From the NCBI RefSeq assembly GCF_014203795.1, contig NZ_JACHJU010000003.1:620001-684000 (forward strand): a DNA stretch of 64,000 bases, in the 5' to 3' direction. Source of the stretch: Streptosporangium album. Its GTDB lineage: Bacteria; Actinomycetota; Actinomycetes; Streptosporangiales; Streptosporangiaceae. The notes beneath the pieces were generated by a model. It was given only the letters and a program-made list of their open reading frames with translations, was not told where the DNA came from and did no database searches. The translations under genes and the position numbers were made by a program. Within the stretch, counting starts at the first letter, position 1. Every line of letters begins with the position of its first letter. Positions 7,311-14,960 of this stretch are shown piece by piece.

Positions 7311-8329
7311 GTGACTCCTCCTGAACCTGCTGAACCTGACGTGGAAGCGAGCGCGACGAGCCGGGAGGCCTTCAACTCGGTCTCGCGCCACTCGCGTTCC
7401 GGATCGCTGCCCCAGGTTATGCCCGCACCCGTGCCGAAGCGGATCTCGCCGGATGAGAGCCAGAACGTCCGGATGCCCACAGCCAGCGACGCTCGGCGCC
7501 GGTCTGCGTCGACCCAGCCCACGGTTCCACAGTACGGCCCGCGCGGCTCGGGTTCGAGTTCATTGATGATGCGCAGAGCAGAAGATTTCGGGGCGCCGGT
7601 CACCGAGCCGGGAGGAAAGGTCGCCGAGAACAGATCCGGCCAGCCGAATTCCGGTGCGAGCCGGGCACGGACCGTGGAGACCAGATGCACCAGGCCGGGA
7701 TGCTCCTCCACGGCGCACAGCGCGGGCACGCTCACCGAGCCGACGGCGGCGACCCGGCCCAGGTCGTTGCGGACCAGGTCGACGATCATCACGTTCTCCG
7801 CGTAGTCCTTCTCCAGCAGGTCCCGCTCGGTCACCCCGGTCCCCTTGATCGGCCTGGACTCGATCACGTCGCCCTCCCTGGCCAGGTAGAGCTCGGGCGA
7901 GGCCGACACCACGCTCATACCGGGCAAGCTCACCGTGGCGGCGTAGGGGGCCGGGTTGCCCTCGGCCAGCCGTACGGCCAGCGCCAGCGGGTCCGCCTCC
8001 CCGGGCAGCGGCGCGGTGAGCACCCGGCACAGGTTGGCCTGGTAGACCTCGCCCCGTTCGATGTAAGCGCGGATGCGGCGCACACCGTCCTCGTAGGCGG
8101 CCCGGTCCAGCGAGCTGCGCCATGACGACGGGTGCGGCCCGCGCCAGGGGCCGCGGGGCACCGGCAGCGGCGCGGGCCGGACCTCGTCGAACCGCGCGCA
8201 GGTGACCTTGCCCTCGTAGTCGACCACGACGGCCCACCAGCCCTCGCCGTCGAGCGCGGCCAGGTCGGTGGTGACGTCGCGGAGCCGGGTGGCCAGACGC
8301 CCCCCTGCATGCGCAAATGAGTCGTCCAC
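7307..8329 (-). CDS. pabB: aminodeoxychorismate synthase component I
   Basis: 340 aa, chorismate-binding fold. Visible motifs are YQANLCRVL, VVSASPELYL, SRPIKGTG, the ENVMIVDLVRNDLGRV block, TFPPGSVTGAPK and GIRTFWLSSG, all diagnostic of anthranilate synthase / PabB enzymes. It aminates chorismate to 4-amino-4-deoxychorismate with ammonia from a PabA partner that is not in the window. The PIKGTG motif, with Lys, is the PabB-type signature. The protein is shorter than fused or full-length TrpE, having a reduced N-terminal domain. GTG at 8329 follows the lysR stop by 4 bp, and the stop overlaps pabC. The three genes therefore form one operon. Confidence 0.9.
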   Translation of the reverse strand: MDDSFAHAGGRLATRLRDVTTDLAALDGEGWWAVVVDYEGKVTCARFDEVRPAPLPVPRGPWRGPHPSSWRSSLDRAAYEDGVRRIRAYIERGEVYQANLCRVLTAPLPGEADPLALAVRLAEGNPAPYAATVSLPGMSVVSASPELYLAREGDVIESRPIKGTGVTERDLLEKDYAENVMIVDLVRNDLGRVAAVGSVSVPALCAVEEHPGLVHLVSTVRARLAPEFGWPDLFSATFPPGSVTGAPKSSALRIINELEPEPRGPYCGTVGWVDADRRRASLAVGIRTFWLSSGEIRFGTGAGITWGSDPEREWRETELKASRLVALASTSGSAGSGGVT

Positions 8330-8333
8330 TCCG

Positions 8334-9236
8334 CTATTGTCCCGCCGCCTCGGACAGCAGGCGCACCAGCGTGCGGGCAGCGGGCAACGGAGAGCCGGGC
8401 AGCGCGGCCGAGACGGCCCGGCGCGGGGCCAGGTCGCCGAGAGAGCGGAGCACCAGATCGGGCGGCACGGCGTGCGCGGCGAGGGTGGGCACCAGCGTGA
8501 TGCCGAGCCCGGCCGCGACGAACCCGAACTTGCCCGTCCACTCGGCGATCCTGACCGTGGTCCGCGGCGTGAACCCGGCACGGGCGCAGACCGCCTGGAG
8601 CATGGTCGCCGGTCCGGGCGGTGGCGCCTCGATCCAGGCCTCCTCCCGCAGCTCGCGCAGGTCGACGATCTCCTGTCCGGCCAGCCGGTGGTCGCGGGGC
8701 AGCGCGACCAGCAACTCGTCCTCCAGCAGCGGGATGATCTCCACTCCCTCGTCGTACGGCAGTCCGGCCGGGTAGTCGCTGACCACCGCGACGTCCAGGA
8801 CGCCCTCGCGCATCCGGCGCAGCAGGCCACCGCTGGGCGCCTCGACCGGGGTGAGCTCGACCTCGGGGAACTCCCGCCGGAAGGCCCGCAGAGCGCCGGG
8901 AACCAGTGAGACGTTGGCGGTGGCGAACGCCCCGACGCGCAGGCGCCCGAGATAGCCGCCGTGGATGCCGGCCAGGTCCTCCTCCGCTCTGGCCAGCCGG
9001 TTCAGCACGACCCGTGCGTGCTGATGGAGCGTCTCACCTGCCGGCGTCAGCCGTACTCCTCTCGGAAGCCGGTCGAACAGCGGGCCGCCCGCCTGCTGTT
9101 CGAGGGAGGCGATGCGCCGGGAGACAGCGGACTGGGTGTAGTTGAGCTGGGCCGCGGCCCCGGTGAAGGAGCCGGTGCGGGCCACCGCGTCCAGCAGACG
9201 GAGCGCGTCGGTGTCGAACACATTCCTCCCATACAT
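8334..9236 (-). CDS. LysR-family transcriptional regulator
   Basis: 300 aa. The winged HTH spans residues 5-65 (FTGAAAQLNYTQSAVSRRIASLE), followed by a periplasmic-binding-like effector domain from about 95. It is the first gene of a tight lysR-pabB-pabC unit and is divergent from the dehydrogenase-RidA gene, with 58 bp between starts. LysR proteins usually control the divergent gene, so the dehydrogenase is the best candidate target. Whether the regulator also affects folate genes is open. ATG at 9236 lies in the A/T-rich interval TATATGCAATCTAG. Confidence 0.9.
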   Translation of the reverse strand: MYGRNVFDTDALRLLDAVARTGSFTGAAAQLNYTQSAVSRRIASLEQQAGGPLFDRLPRGVRLTPAGETLHQHARVVLNRLARAEEDLAGIHGGYLGRLRVGAFATANVSLVPGALRAFRREFPEVELTPVEAPSGGLLRRMREGVLDVAVVSDYPAGLPYDEGVEIIPLLEDELLVALPRDHRLAGQEIVDLRELREEAWIEAPPPGPATMLQAVCARAGFTPRTTVRIAEWTGKFGFVAAGLGITLVPTLAAHAVPPDLVLRSLGDLAPRRAVSAALPGSPLPAARTLVRLLSEAAGQ

Positions 9237-9294
9237 GGCTTATATGCAATCTAGTCGCTGGTGGAATGTCGTGTCCTCTCCTAGCGTGGATCAC

Positions 9295-10503
9295 ATGATT
9301 TCCTTCCTTGGTCTGGGACACATGGGTGTCCTCATGGCCCGGCGACTCGTGGAGGCCGGGCACAAGGTGACGGTGTGGAACCGCACCCCGCGCACGGTCG
9401 AGGGCGCCTTCAGCGCGGCGTCCCCCGCCGAGGCCGTGGCGGAGGCGGAACTGGTCATCACCATGCTCAGCGACCCCGCCGTGGTGAAGCGGGTGCTCGC
9501 CGACGCGGCGCCCGGTCTGCGGCCGGGGGCGCTGGTCGTGGAGATGTCGACGATCGGGCCCGAGGCGGTGGCCGAGCTACGCGACCGGCTCCCCTCGCAG
9601 GTGGGGCTGGTGGACGCACCGGTGCTGGGCAGCGTCCAGCCCGCGCGGGACGGCACGCTGACGGTCCTGGCCGGTGGCCTTCCGGAGGATCTGGCGCGCT
9701 GCCGGGAGGTGCTGGAGGTGTTGGGACAGGTCCGGCAGGTGGGCGGGCCGGGCTCGGGAGCCGCGATGAAGCTGGCGGTGATGAGCGCCCTGGTGCCCGC
9801 CCAGGTGCTGATCGCCGAGACCCTGGCGTACGGCGAGGCGACCGGTGTGGACAGGGCCGCGCTGCTGGACGTGCTCGGCGGCACCCCGCTGGGGACGCTC
9901 GTCGAGCGGGTCCGCCCGGCCGTCGAGAACGGGCCGCCCGAGACGCGCTACGCCCTCAGTCTGGCGGCCAAGGATCTGGTGCTGGCGTCGCACGCGACGC
10001 AGACGCTCGCGGCGGCGGCCAGGGACAGGCTTCTGGACGCGGCGTCCGCCGGGCTGGGCGGCGAGGATCTGACGGCCGTCTTCGGACACGTGGGCGCGGC
10101 CCGCCGCACGGGCGTGGAGAAGCTGAACCCTGCCTCGGTCCCGGCGACCAACGGCTACTACTCCCATGCGACCAGGGCCGGGGACCTGTTGTTCGTCTCC
10201 GGGCAGGTGGCGCTGGACGCCGACGGGCAGGTGGTCGGCGAGGGGGACATGACGCGCCAGTCGGAGTACGTGATGGAGATGCTGGCGCGCGTCCTCGCCG
10301 ACCAGGGGTGCACGTTCGACGACGTGACCCACATCCGGACGCATCTCACCGACATGTCGCTGCTGCCGGAGTACGGGGCCGTCCGGCGGCGTCACATCAC
10401 CGGCGAGCCTCCGGCCAGCACGACCGTGGAGGTGTCACGGCTGTTCCAGCCGGGGCTGCTGATCGAGGTGGAGGTGATCGCCGCTATCCCAGCGGCCCGG
10501 TGA
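9295..10503 (+). CDS. beta-hydroxyacid-dehydrogenase-like enzyme fused to a RidA/YjgF domain
   Basis: 402 aa in two domains. Residues 1-270 are a 6-phosphogluconate / 3-hydroxyisobutyrate dehydrogenase-like module: Rossmann motif FLGLGHMG, NRTP after beta2 (NADPH-type) and catalytic-lysine helix GPGSGAAMKLAVM. The usual Asn four residues after this Lys is Met. Residues 285-402 are a RidA-like trimer domain: GDLLFVSGQVALD, VTHIRTHLTDM and ASTTVEVSRL with LLIEVEVIA. The Arg that RidA uses for imine hydrolysis (PARS-type motif) is replaced (PAST), so this is not an archetypal RidA. The fusion suggests work on an imine or enamine intermediate. ATG at 9295 is chosen from the Rossmann start. Its 3' end overlaps hutH by 20 bp. 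Confidence 0.85.
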   Translation: MISFLGLGHMGVLMARRLVEAGHKVTVWNRTPRTVEGAFSAASPAEAVAEAELVITMLSDPAVVKRVLADAAPGLRPGALVVEMSTIGPEAVAELRDRLPSQVGLVDAPVLGSVQPARDGTLTVLAGGLPEDLARCREVLEVLGQVRQVGGPGSGAAMKLAVMSALVPAQVLIAETLAYGEATGVDRAALLDVLGGTPLGTLVERVRPAVENGPPETRYALSLAAKDLVLASHATQTLAAAARDRLLDAASAGLGGEDLTAVFGHVGAARRTGVEKLNPASVPATNGYYSHATRAGDLLFVSGQVALDADGQVVGEGDMTRQSEYVMEMLARVLADQGCTFDDVTHIRTHLTDMSLLPEYGAVRRRHITGEPPASTTVEVSRLFQPGLLIEVEVIAAIPAAR

Positions 10504-12031
10504 CCGACTCGGCGGCGGCGACGATCACATCGTCGGCGACGAGCCGGACCACCGCCTCGATCTCCGGGGCGAGGAAACGGTCGGGGCCGGGGCCGGGGAC
10601 CGCCTGACGCAGGGAGGCGACCACGGCCGCGGTCGCGGGGGCCGGCCGGTGCGGCGCCCGCAGGTCGAGCGCCCGCGCCGCGGTGAGGATCTCCACCGCG
10701 AGCACCCGGGTGAGGCCGTCCACCGAGCGGCGTAGCTTGCGGGCGGCCGACCAGCCCATCGAGACGTGGTCCTCCTGCATGGCGGAGCTCGGGATGGAGT
10801 CCACGCTCGCGGGCACGGCCAGACGCTTGAGCTCGGAGACGATCGCGGCCTGGGTGTACTGGGCGATCATGTGCCCGGAGTCCACGCCGGGGTCGTCGGC
10901 GAGGAAGGCGGGCAGGCCGTGGCTGCGGGCCACGTCGAGCATGCGGTCGGTACGGCGCTCGGAGATGCTCGCCACGTCCGCGACCGCGATGGCCAGGAAG
11001 TCGAGCACGTAGCCGACGGGGGCGCCGTGGAAGTTGCCGTTGGACTCCACGCGGCCGTCGGCGAGGACCACCGGGTTGTCGATCGCGGAGGCGAGTTCCC
11101 GCGCGGCGACCGTGGCGGCGTGCGCGAGGGTGTCGCGGGCGGCCCCGGCGACCTGCGGGGCGCAGCGCAGCGAGTAGGCGTCCTGGACCCGGGTGCAGGT
11201 GCCGTCCCGGTGGGAGTCCATGATCTGCGAGCCCGCCAGGAGGGCGCGGAGGTTGGCGGCGCTGGCGGCCTGGCCCGGGTGCGGGCGCAGGGCCTGCAGG
11301 TCGGCGGCGAAGACGCGGTCGGTGCCGAGCAGCGCCTCCACGCTCATCGCCGCGCTGATGTCGGCCGTCCTGAACAGGCGGCAGAGATCGTCCATGGCCA
11401 GGATCAGCATGCCGAGCATGCCGTCGGTGCCGTTGATGAGCGCGAGGCCCTCCTTGGCGGCGAGCTCGACGGGCTCGATGCCGGCCCGCTTCAGCGCCTC
11501 GGCGGCGTCCACGCGCTCTCCGGAGGCGTCGCGGACGACGCCCTCTCCCATGATCGTGAGAGCGACGTGGGAGAGCGGCGCGAGGTCGCCGGAGCAGCCG
11601 AGGCTGCCGTACTCGTGCACCACGGGGGTGATCCGGGCGTTGAGCATGTCCTGGAGGACTTTCGCGGTCTTCGGGCGCACGCCGGTGTGGCCGGTCGCCA
11701 GGGTGTGCAGGCGCAGCAGCATCAGTGCCCGGGTGACCTCGGTCTCCACCTCGGGACCGGAGCCGGCGGCGTGCGAGCGGACCAGGGAGCGCTGGAGCTG
11801 GGCGCGGAGCGAGGGGTCGATGTGCCGGGTGGCCAGGGCCCCGAACCCGGTCGACACCCCGTAGGCGGGGGTGGGGCTCTCGGCGAGCTCGTCCACGCGG
11901 GTGCGGGCCGCGGCCATGGCCGCCACCGCGTCGTCGGTGAGACGTACTGGGGCGCCGTGCCGGGCGACCTTGACGACATCCTCGAAGCTCAGCGGCTCCG
12001 GCCCGATGTTCACGACCTCGTTGTCGCGCAT
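10484..12031 (-). CDS. hutH: histidine ammonia-lyase
   Basis: 515 aa, full length. It deaminates histidine to trans-urocanate, the first step of histidine catabolism. The electrophilic MIO cofactor forms from residues 146-148, here Cys-Ser-Gly in GSLGCSGDLAPLSH, the variant known from Streptomyces enzymes instead of Ala-Ser-Gly. Other signatures are YGVSTGFGALATRHI (57-71), QDAYSLRCAPQV, NPVV and SSAMQEDHVSMG. ATG at 12031 is preceded by GAGAGAG; a GTG six codons upstream is less likely. The only same-strand neighbour is an ArsR-type regulator 17 bp upstream, likely its controller. No hutU/I/G are in the window. Confidence 0.95.
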   Translation of the reverse strand: MRDNEVVNIGPEPLSFEDVVKVARHGAPVRLTDDAVAAMAAARTRVDELAESPTPAYGVSTGFGALATRHIDPSLRAQLQRSLVRSHAAGSGPEVETEVTRALMLLRLHTLATGHTGVRPKTAKVLQDMLNARITPVVHEYGSLGCSGDLAPLSHVALTIMGEGVVRDASGERVDAAEALKRAGIEPVELAAKEGLALINGTDGMLGMLILAMDDLCRLFRTADISAAMSVEALLGTDRVFAADLQALRPHPGQAASAANLRALLAGSQIMDSHRDGTCTRVQDAYSLRCAPQVAGAARDTLAHAATVAARELASAIDNPVVLADGRVESNGNFHGAPVGYVLDFLAIAVADVASISERRTDRMLDVARSHGLPAFLADDPGVDSGHMIAQYTQAAIVSELKRLAVPASVDSIPSSAMQEDHVSMGWSAARKLRRSVDGLTRVLAVEILTAARALDLRAPHRPAPATAAVVASLRQAVPGPGPDRFLAPEIEAVVRLVADDVIVAAAESVTGPLG

Positions 12032-12048
12032 GGTGTCACTCTCTCGCA

Positions 12049-12771
12049 CTAGGTAACTGGCGTATGTGATGTTAGCCCCTTACAGGCAGAGATCGCCGCC
12101 ATGCCTGCCCTGCCCGGTTCGGTGACCTCCAGCAGCCGTCGCGCCGTGCCGCGGCGATACCAGCCCCGGTCGAGAAGAGCGCTGGTCAGCGCGGCGCCGA
12201 GGGCTCCGCCCAGGTGCGAGCGGCGCTCGGTCCAGTCCAGGCACGCGGGGGCGAACCTTCGCCGCGCGCCTCTGACGGTGTCCACGTTCACCCCGAGCTC
12301 CTCCAGACCGGCCTCCCCGGCGGGGGTCACCTCGAAGGCGTCCTGCCCGACCAGGTATCCGGCCGAGAGGAGCGCGGTGAGCAGGTCCACGCCCGCCCGT
12401 CCAGCGAGGTGGTCGTAACAGGTGCGGGCCTCCCGCAGCTGCCGCGCCTGGCGGGACTGGCGCAGGGACCGTACCGCCGGGCGCCTGCCGAGTCCGGCCA
12501 GGGCCTCCAGCACCTCCGCCACCTCCGGGCCCGCGAGCCGGTAGTAGCGGTGCCGGCCCGCGGCCGTGACGGTCACCATCCCGCCGTCCAGGAGCCTGGC
12601 CAGATGGGCGCTGGCGGTGGCCGGGCTCACCCCGGCCAGCCTGGCCAGCTCCCCCGCGGCCAGCGCGCGGCCGTCCAGCAGGACGGTCAGCATGGCGGCC
12701 CGGGTCGGATCTGCGATGAGCCCCGCGACGGGGGCGATGCCGGCATCGGCGGCGATGTATTCGGCAACCAT
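12049..12771 (-). CDS. ArsR-type winged-helix regulator, probably of hutH
   Basis: 240 aa, longer than minimal ArsR proteins. The N-terminal HTH (about 15-90) shows ADPTRAAMLTVLLDGRALAA, GVSPATASAHLARLLDGGMV and a GRHRYYRL wing. The rest is an Arg/Ala-rich domain (CYDHLAGRAGVDLL, then GYLVGQDAFEVTPAGEAGLEELG), typical of actinobacterial ArsR proteins with a fused second domain. No metal-binding cysteine pair is obvious. It lies immediately upstream of hutH on the same strand. ATG at 12771. Confidence 0.85.
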   Translation of the reverse strand: MVAEYIAADAGIAPVAGLIADPTRAAMLTVLLDGRALAAGELARLAGVSPATASAHLARLLDGGMVTVTAAGRHRYYRLAGPEVAEVLEALAGLGRRPAVRSLRQSRQARQLREARTCYDHLAGRAGVDLLTALLSAGYLVGQDAFEVTPAGEAGLEELGVNVDTVRGARRRFAPACLDWTERRSHLGGALGAALTSALLDRGWYRRGTARRLLEVTEPGRAGMAAISACKGLTSHTPVT

Positions 12772-12813
12772 GCTTCGACGCTAGCCCAAATATCCTTCGC
12801 CGAGGATCGAAGC

Positions 12814-13098
12814 ATGTCGAACACCCCCCTGTCCGGCGAATGGCACGGCCGGATGGTGACCCTGGACGCCGACCGGTCCCGCTTCACCGAACTCGACCTC
12901 TCCGAGGCGCGAGCCCGCTGGACCCGTCTCGGCCAGTCCTACGTGCACCGCTACGCGGTGGCCGGCCCCGAGACGTGGGACCTCCCCCGGGAGCCGAACT
13001 GGACCCTGCGGCAGATCGCCGAGCACGTGGCCGGGATCGACTGGTACGCCGAGCAGGTCGGGACGCTCCGGTTTGGGGAGTCGGCGAGTATTCGCTAG
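12814..13098 (+). pseudogene. N-terminal part of a DinB / maleylpyruvate-isomerase-like protein
   Basis: 94 codons from ATG 12814. The first about 85 residues (including LTLRQIAEHVAG-like TLRQIAEHVAGIDWY) fit the start of a DinB-fold mycothiol-dependent enzyme of roughly 170-190 aa. The frame then runs through GESASIR into the promoter region of the tRNA cassette and stops at 13098. The second half of the gene is missing. The break lies just before the tRNA -10 element, so a rearrangement at the tRNA operon probably cut the gene. Confidence 0.65.
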
Positions 13099-13101
13099 AG
13101 T
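13073..13101 (+). promoter_or_regulatory. promoter of the first Gly-Cys-Val tRNA operon
   Basis: The -10 element TAGAGT (13096-13101) lies in CGCTAGAGTTCT, which is repeated exactly in front of the second tRNA cassette (56544-56555) at nearly the same distance from the tRNA (45 versus 47 bp). A weak -35, TTGGGG (13073-13078), is 17 bp upstream and lies inside the truncated DinB frame. The -35 is tentative; the -10 is supported by the conserved copy. Confidence 0.6.
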
Positions 13102-13137
13102 TCTAGGCGTGAGGCCGGGCCGAGCCCGGAAGCACGC

Positions 13138-13209
13138 GCGGAAGTGGCTCAGTGGTAGAGCATCACCTTGCCAAGGTGAGGGTCGCGGGTTCGAATCCCG
13201 TCTTCCGCT
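13138..13209 (+). tRNA. tRNA-Gly (anticodon GCC), copy 1
   Basis: 72 nt. The acceptor is GCGGAAG/CTTCCGC with discriminator T. The anticodon stem TCACC/GGTGA encloses the loop TTGCCAA. The T arm is CGGGTTCGAATCCCG. CCA is not encoded. It is first in a three-tRNA operon and identical to the copy at 56591-56662. Confidence 0.97.
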
Positions 13210-13235
13210 CGAAGGGCCCCCAGAGCCCTCACTCC

Positions 13236-13306
13236 GGTGGAGTGGCCGAGAGGCGAGGCAACGGCCTGCAAAGCCGTGTACACGGGTTCAAATCCCGTCT
13301 CCACCT
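13236..13306 (+). tRNA. tRNA-Cys (anticodon GCA), copy 1
   Basis: 71 nt. The acceptor is GGTGGAG/CTCCACC with discriminator T. The anticodon stem ACGGC/GCCGT encloses the loop CTGCAAA. CCA is not encoded. It lies 26 bp after tRNA-Gly and is identical to the copy at 56690-56760. Confidence 0.97.
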
Positions 13307-13320
13307 CTCGTGTTCGGCAA

Positions 13321-13395
13321 GGACGATTAGCTCAGCGGGAGAGCGCTTCCCTGACACGGAAGAGGTCACAGGTTCAATCCCTGTATCGTCCACCA
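13321..13395 (+). tRNA. tRNA-Val (anticodon GAC), copy 1
   Basis: 75 nt including an encoded CCA (13393-13395). The acceptor is GGACGAT/ATCGTCC with discriminator A. The anticodon stem CTTCC/GGAAG encloses the loop CTGACAC. It is identical to the copy at 56775-56849, including the CCA. Of the seven tRNA genes in the window only the two Val(GAC) copies encode CCA. Confidence 0.97.
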
Positions 13396-13681
13396 CCGCT
13401 CATGTTCGTCCGCACAGACCGGGCCGGCTCCGTCGGCGGACGGGAGCAGGGCTCAAGGAGCTACGGCCGGCCGGATTCGATCCGGAGGCAGCCGTGCCGA
13501 TCATGGGTCGGCCGACCGGAGTGATCTGCCGATCGGCCGGGTACGGAAGTGTGCGGGAGCGGGATCCGGATCCGCCGTCCTGAGCGCGCCCCGGATCCGG
13601 GGCAGCGGCTCCCACGACCATGGGCGTCATGCCGGGTCTTCCGTGGCGGCGCCATCTCGGGTCCGCGAGCAAGGGAATTCC
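13396..13681. other. 286-bp spacer after the tRNA cassette
   Basis: No supported gene. The identity with the second tRNA cassette ends after CACCACCGC. GC-rich inverted stretches (for example around 13425-13475) could fold, but no clear terminator is seen, in contrast to copy 2. The right end carries the ribosome-binding site AAGGGAA (13671-13677) for the next gene. Confidence 0.4.
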
Positions 13682-14356
13682 ATGACCGAACACATCTCGG
13701 CTCCGGGGGATCTGGGGCGCCGGATCATGTATCACCGTAAGTCCCTCGGCATGACCAGGGAGCAGCTGGCCGAACGGGCCAGGATCGATCCCGGCTACCT
13801 CGGCTACCTGGAGGAGAGCGCCGCCTCCCCGGGCGCGAGCACCGTCAACCAGCTCGCCGCGGCCCTGGGCACCAGCAGCGAGGAACTGCTCGGCGGCACC
13901 GTGGACATGCCCCAGGAGCGCGGTCCCGCGGGTGCGCAGCCGTGGCTGGAGAAGCTGGACGCCGACGAGTGCATGCGGCTGATCTCTCCGGGTGGAGTGG
14001 GGCGGGTGGGCTTCACCGACCCCGCCGGGCCGGTGGTGCTACCGGTCAACTACGTGATCCACCATGGGGCGGTGCTGCTGCGCACGGCCTTCGGAGGACC
14101 GCTTGACGAGAATCTGCGCACCGGCGTCAGAGGGGTCGAGTTCAAGATCGCCTTTGAGGTCGACCACACCGACGATCCCAACAGGCAGGGCTGGAGCGTG
14201 CTCGTCCGGGGCGCCGCCCACCACCTCTCCGAGGAGGAGCGGGCGGTGGCGGCGAGCGCGGACGTCGAGCCGTGGGCGGGTGGTGAACGGGAGCTCTCCA
14301 TCCGCATCGCCCCCGCCGAGATCACCGGCCGCCGCATTCACCACAGCCCGGAATAG
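13682..14356 (+). CDS. XRE-type HTH fused to a pyridoxamine-phosphate-oxidase-like flavin barrel
   Basis: 224 aa. Residues 8-68 are an XRE helix-turn-helix (LGRRIMYHRKSLGMTREQLA, GYLGYLEESAASPGASTVNQLA). Residues 85-224 are a split-barrel FMN/PNPOx-like domain (ECMRLISPGGVGRVGFTD, VLPVNYVIHHGAVLLRTAFG, VEFKIAFEVDHTDD, GWSVLVRGAAHHL). Fusions of this kind are common in actinomycetes and are thought to be DNA-binding proteins that sense F420, FMN or heme-like ligands; function is unproven. ATG at 13682 has AAGGGAA 5 bp upstream; an upstream frame from 13643 lacks a ribosome-binding site. It stands alone and is convergent with the mannoside operon (13 bp gap). Confidence 0.85.
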   Translation: MTEHISAPGDLGRRIMYHRKSLGMTREQLAERARIDPGYLGYLEESAASPGASTVNQLAAALGTSSEELLGGTVDMPQERGPAGAQPWLEKLDADECMRLISPGGVGRVGFTDPAGPVVLPVNYVIHHGAVLLRTAFGGPLDENLRTGVRGVEFKIAFEVDHTDDPNRQGWSVLVRGAAHHLSEEERAVAASADVEPWAGGERELSIRIAPAEITGRRIHHSPE

Positions 14357-14369
14357 TCCTCAACCGGTC

Positions 14370-14960
14370 TCAGTGGCGGTGCGTGGCGTCCGCGTGGCCG
14401 GGGTCGGCCGGGTGCTCGAAGCCGGGCCGCAGGCGGACCAGATCCGCGTGACGACGTTCCAGCCACAGCGCGAACACCCGGTCGGCCGCGACCTCGGTCA
14501 GCTCCTCCGCGATCGGCCCCCTGGCCCTCTCGTACGGCTCGCCGGGGAACAGGTCGCCGTTGCGGTCGTAGTAGGCGCGGATCTCCTCCTCCGGCACGCG
14601 CACCTCCATGGTCACCGCCTGCCGTACGACCCCGGCCAGGGGTGTCGCCGCGAGCACGGCGGCGGCGACACCGCCCGTCCTGAGCGCGGCGGGCAGGGTC
14701 AGGCGGCCCGCGGGCCCCACGGTGGGCGCCGTGAGTCCGCGCAGGGCGGCCTCACCCTCGATCAGCGCCTCGGCGACCAGCATCTGGACCAGCCAGCGGC
14801 GCAGGTTGCGCCCCTCGGCGCTCCACGGCCGGGGCAGCAGAGCGGCGAGCGGCCCGGCCCGCAGCGCCGCCTCCCGCGTGTCCACCTCGGCCACCGTGAT
14901 GGCCCGCTCACCGACGTGCGCGGCGACGGCCGGTCCGTGGCCTGCGGAGCCGCCGGTCAC
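14370..14960 (-). CDS. SurA/PpiC-like N-domain protein at the end of the mannoside operon
   Basis: 196 aa. The pattern WLVQMLVAEALIEGEAALRG, then a linker, then VRVPEEEIRAYYDRNGDLFP and EELTEVAADRVFALWLERRHADLV resembles the chaperone part of SurA/PrsA-type proteins (helical N-domain plus AYYDRN motif). A parvulin catalytic domain is not evident, and no signal peptide or lipobox is visible, so a cytoplasmic role is likely. The tail is His/Asp-rich (DPGHADATHRH). GTG at 14960 overlaps the alpha-mannosidase stop in GTGA, so translation is coupled. Its role next to a mannosidase is unknown. Confidence 0.6.
   Translation of the reverse strand: MTGGSAGHGPAVAAHVGERAITVAEVDTREAALRAGPLAALLPRPWSAEGRNLRRWLVQMLVAEALIEGEAALRGLTAPTVGPAGRLTLPAALRTGGVAAAVLAATPLAGVVRQAVTMEVRVPEEEIRAYYDRNGDLFPGEPYERARGPIAEELTEVAADRVFALWLERRHADLVRLRPGFEHPADPGHADATHRH

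Noticed and set aside
10766..12052. A 428-codon plus-strand frame opposite hutH
   Set aside because: It is Gly/Val/His-rich composition noise antisense to a complete histidine ammonia-lyase.
13073..13583. Open frames across the tRNA cassette (also 56560-56943)
   Set aside because: They are translations of tRNA genes, not proteins; both cassettes give the same spurious peptides.
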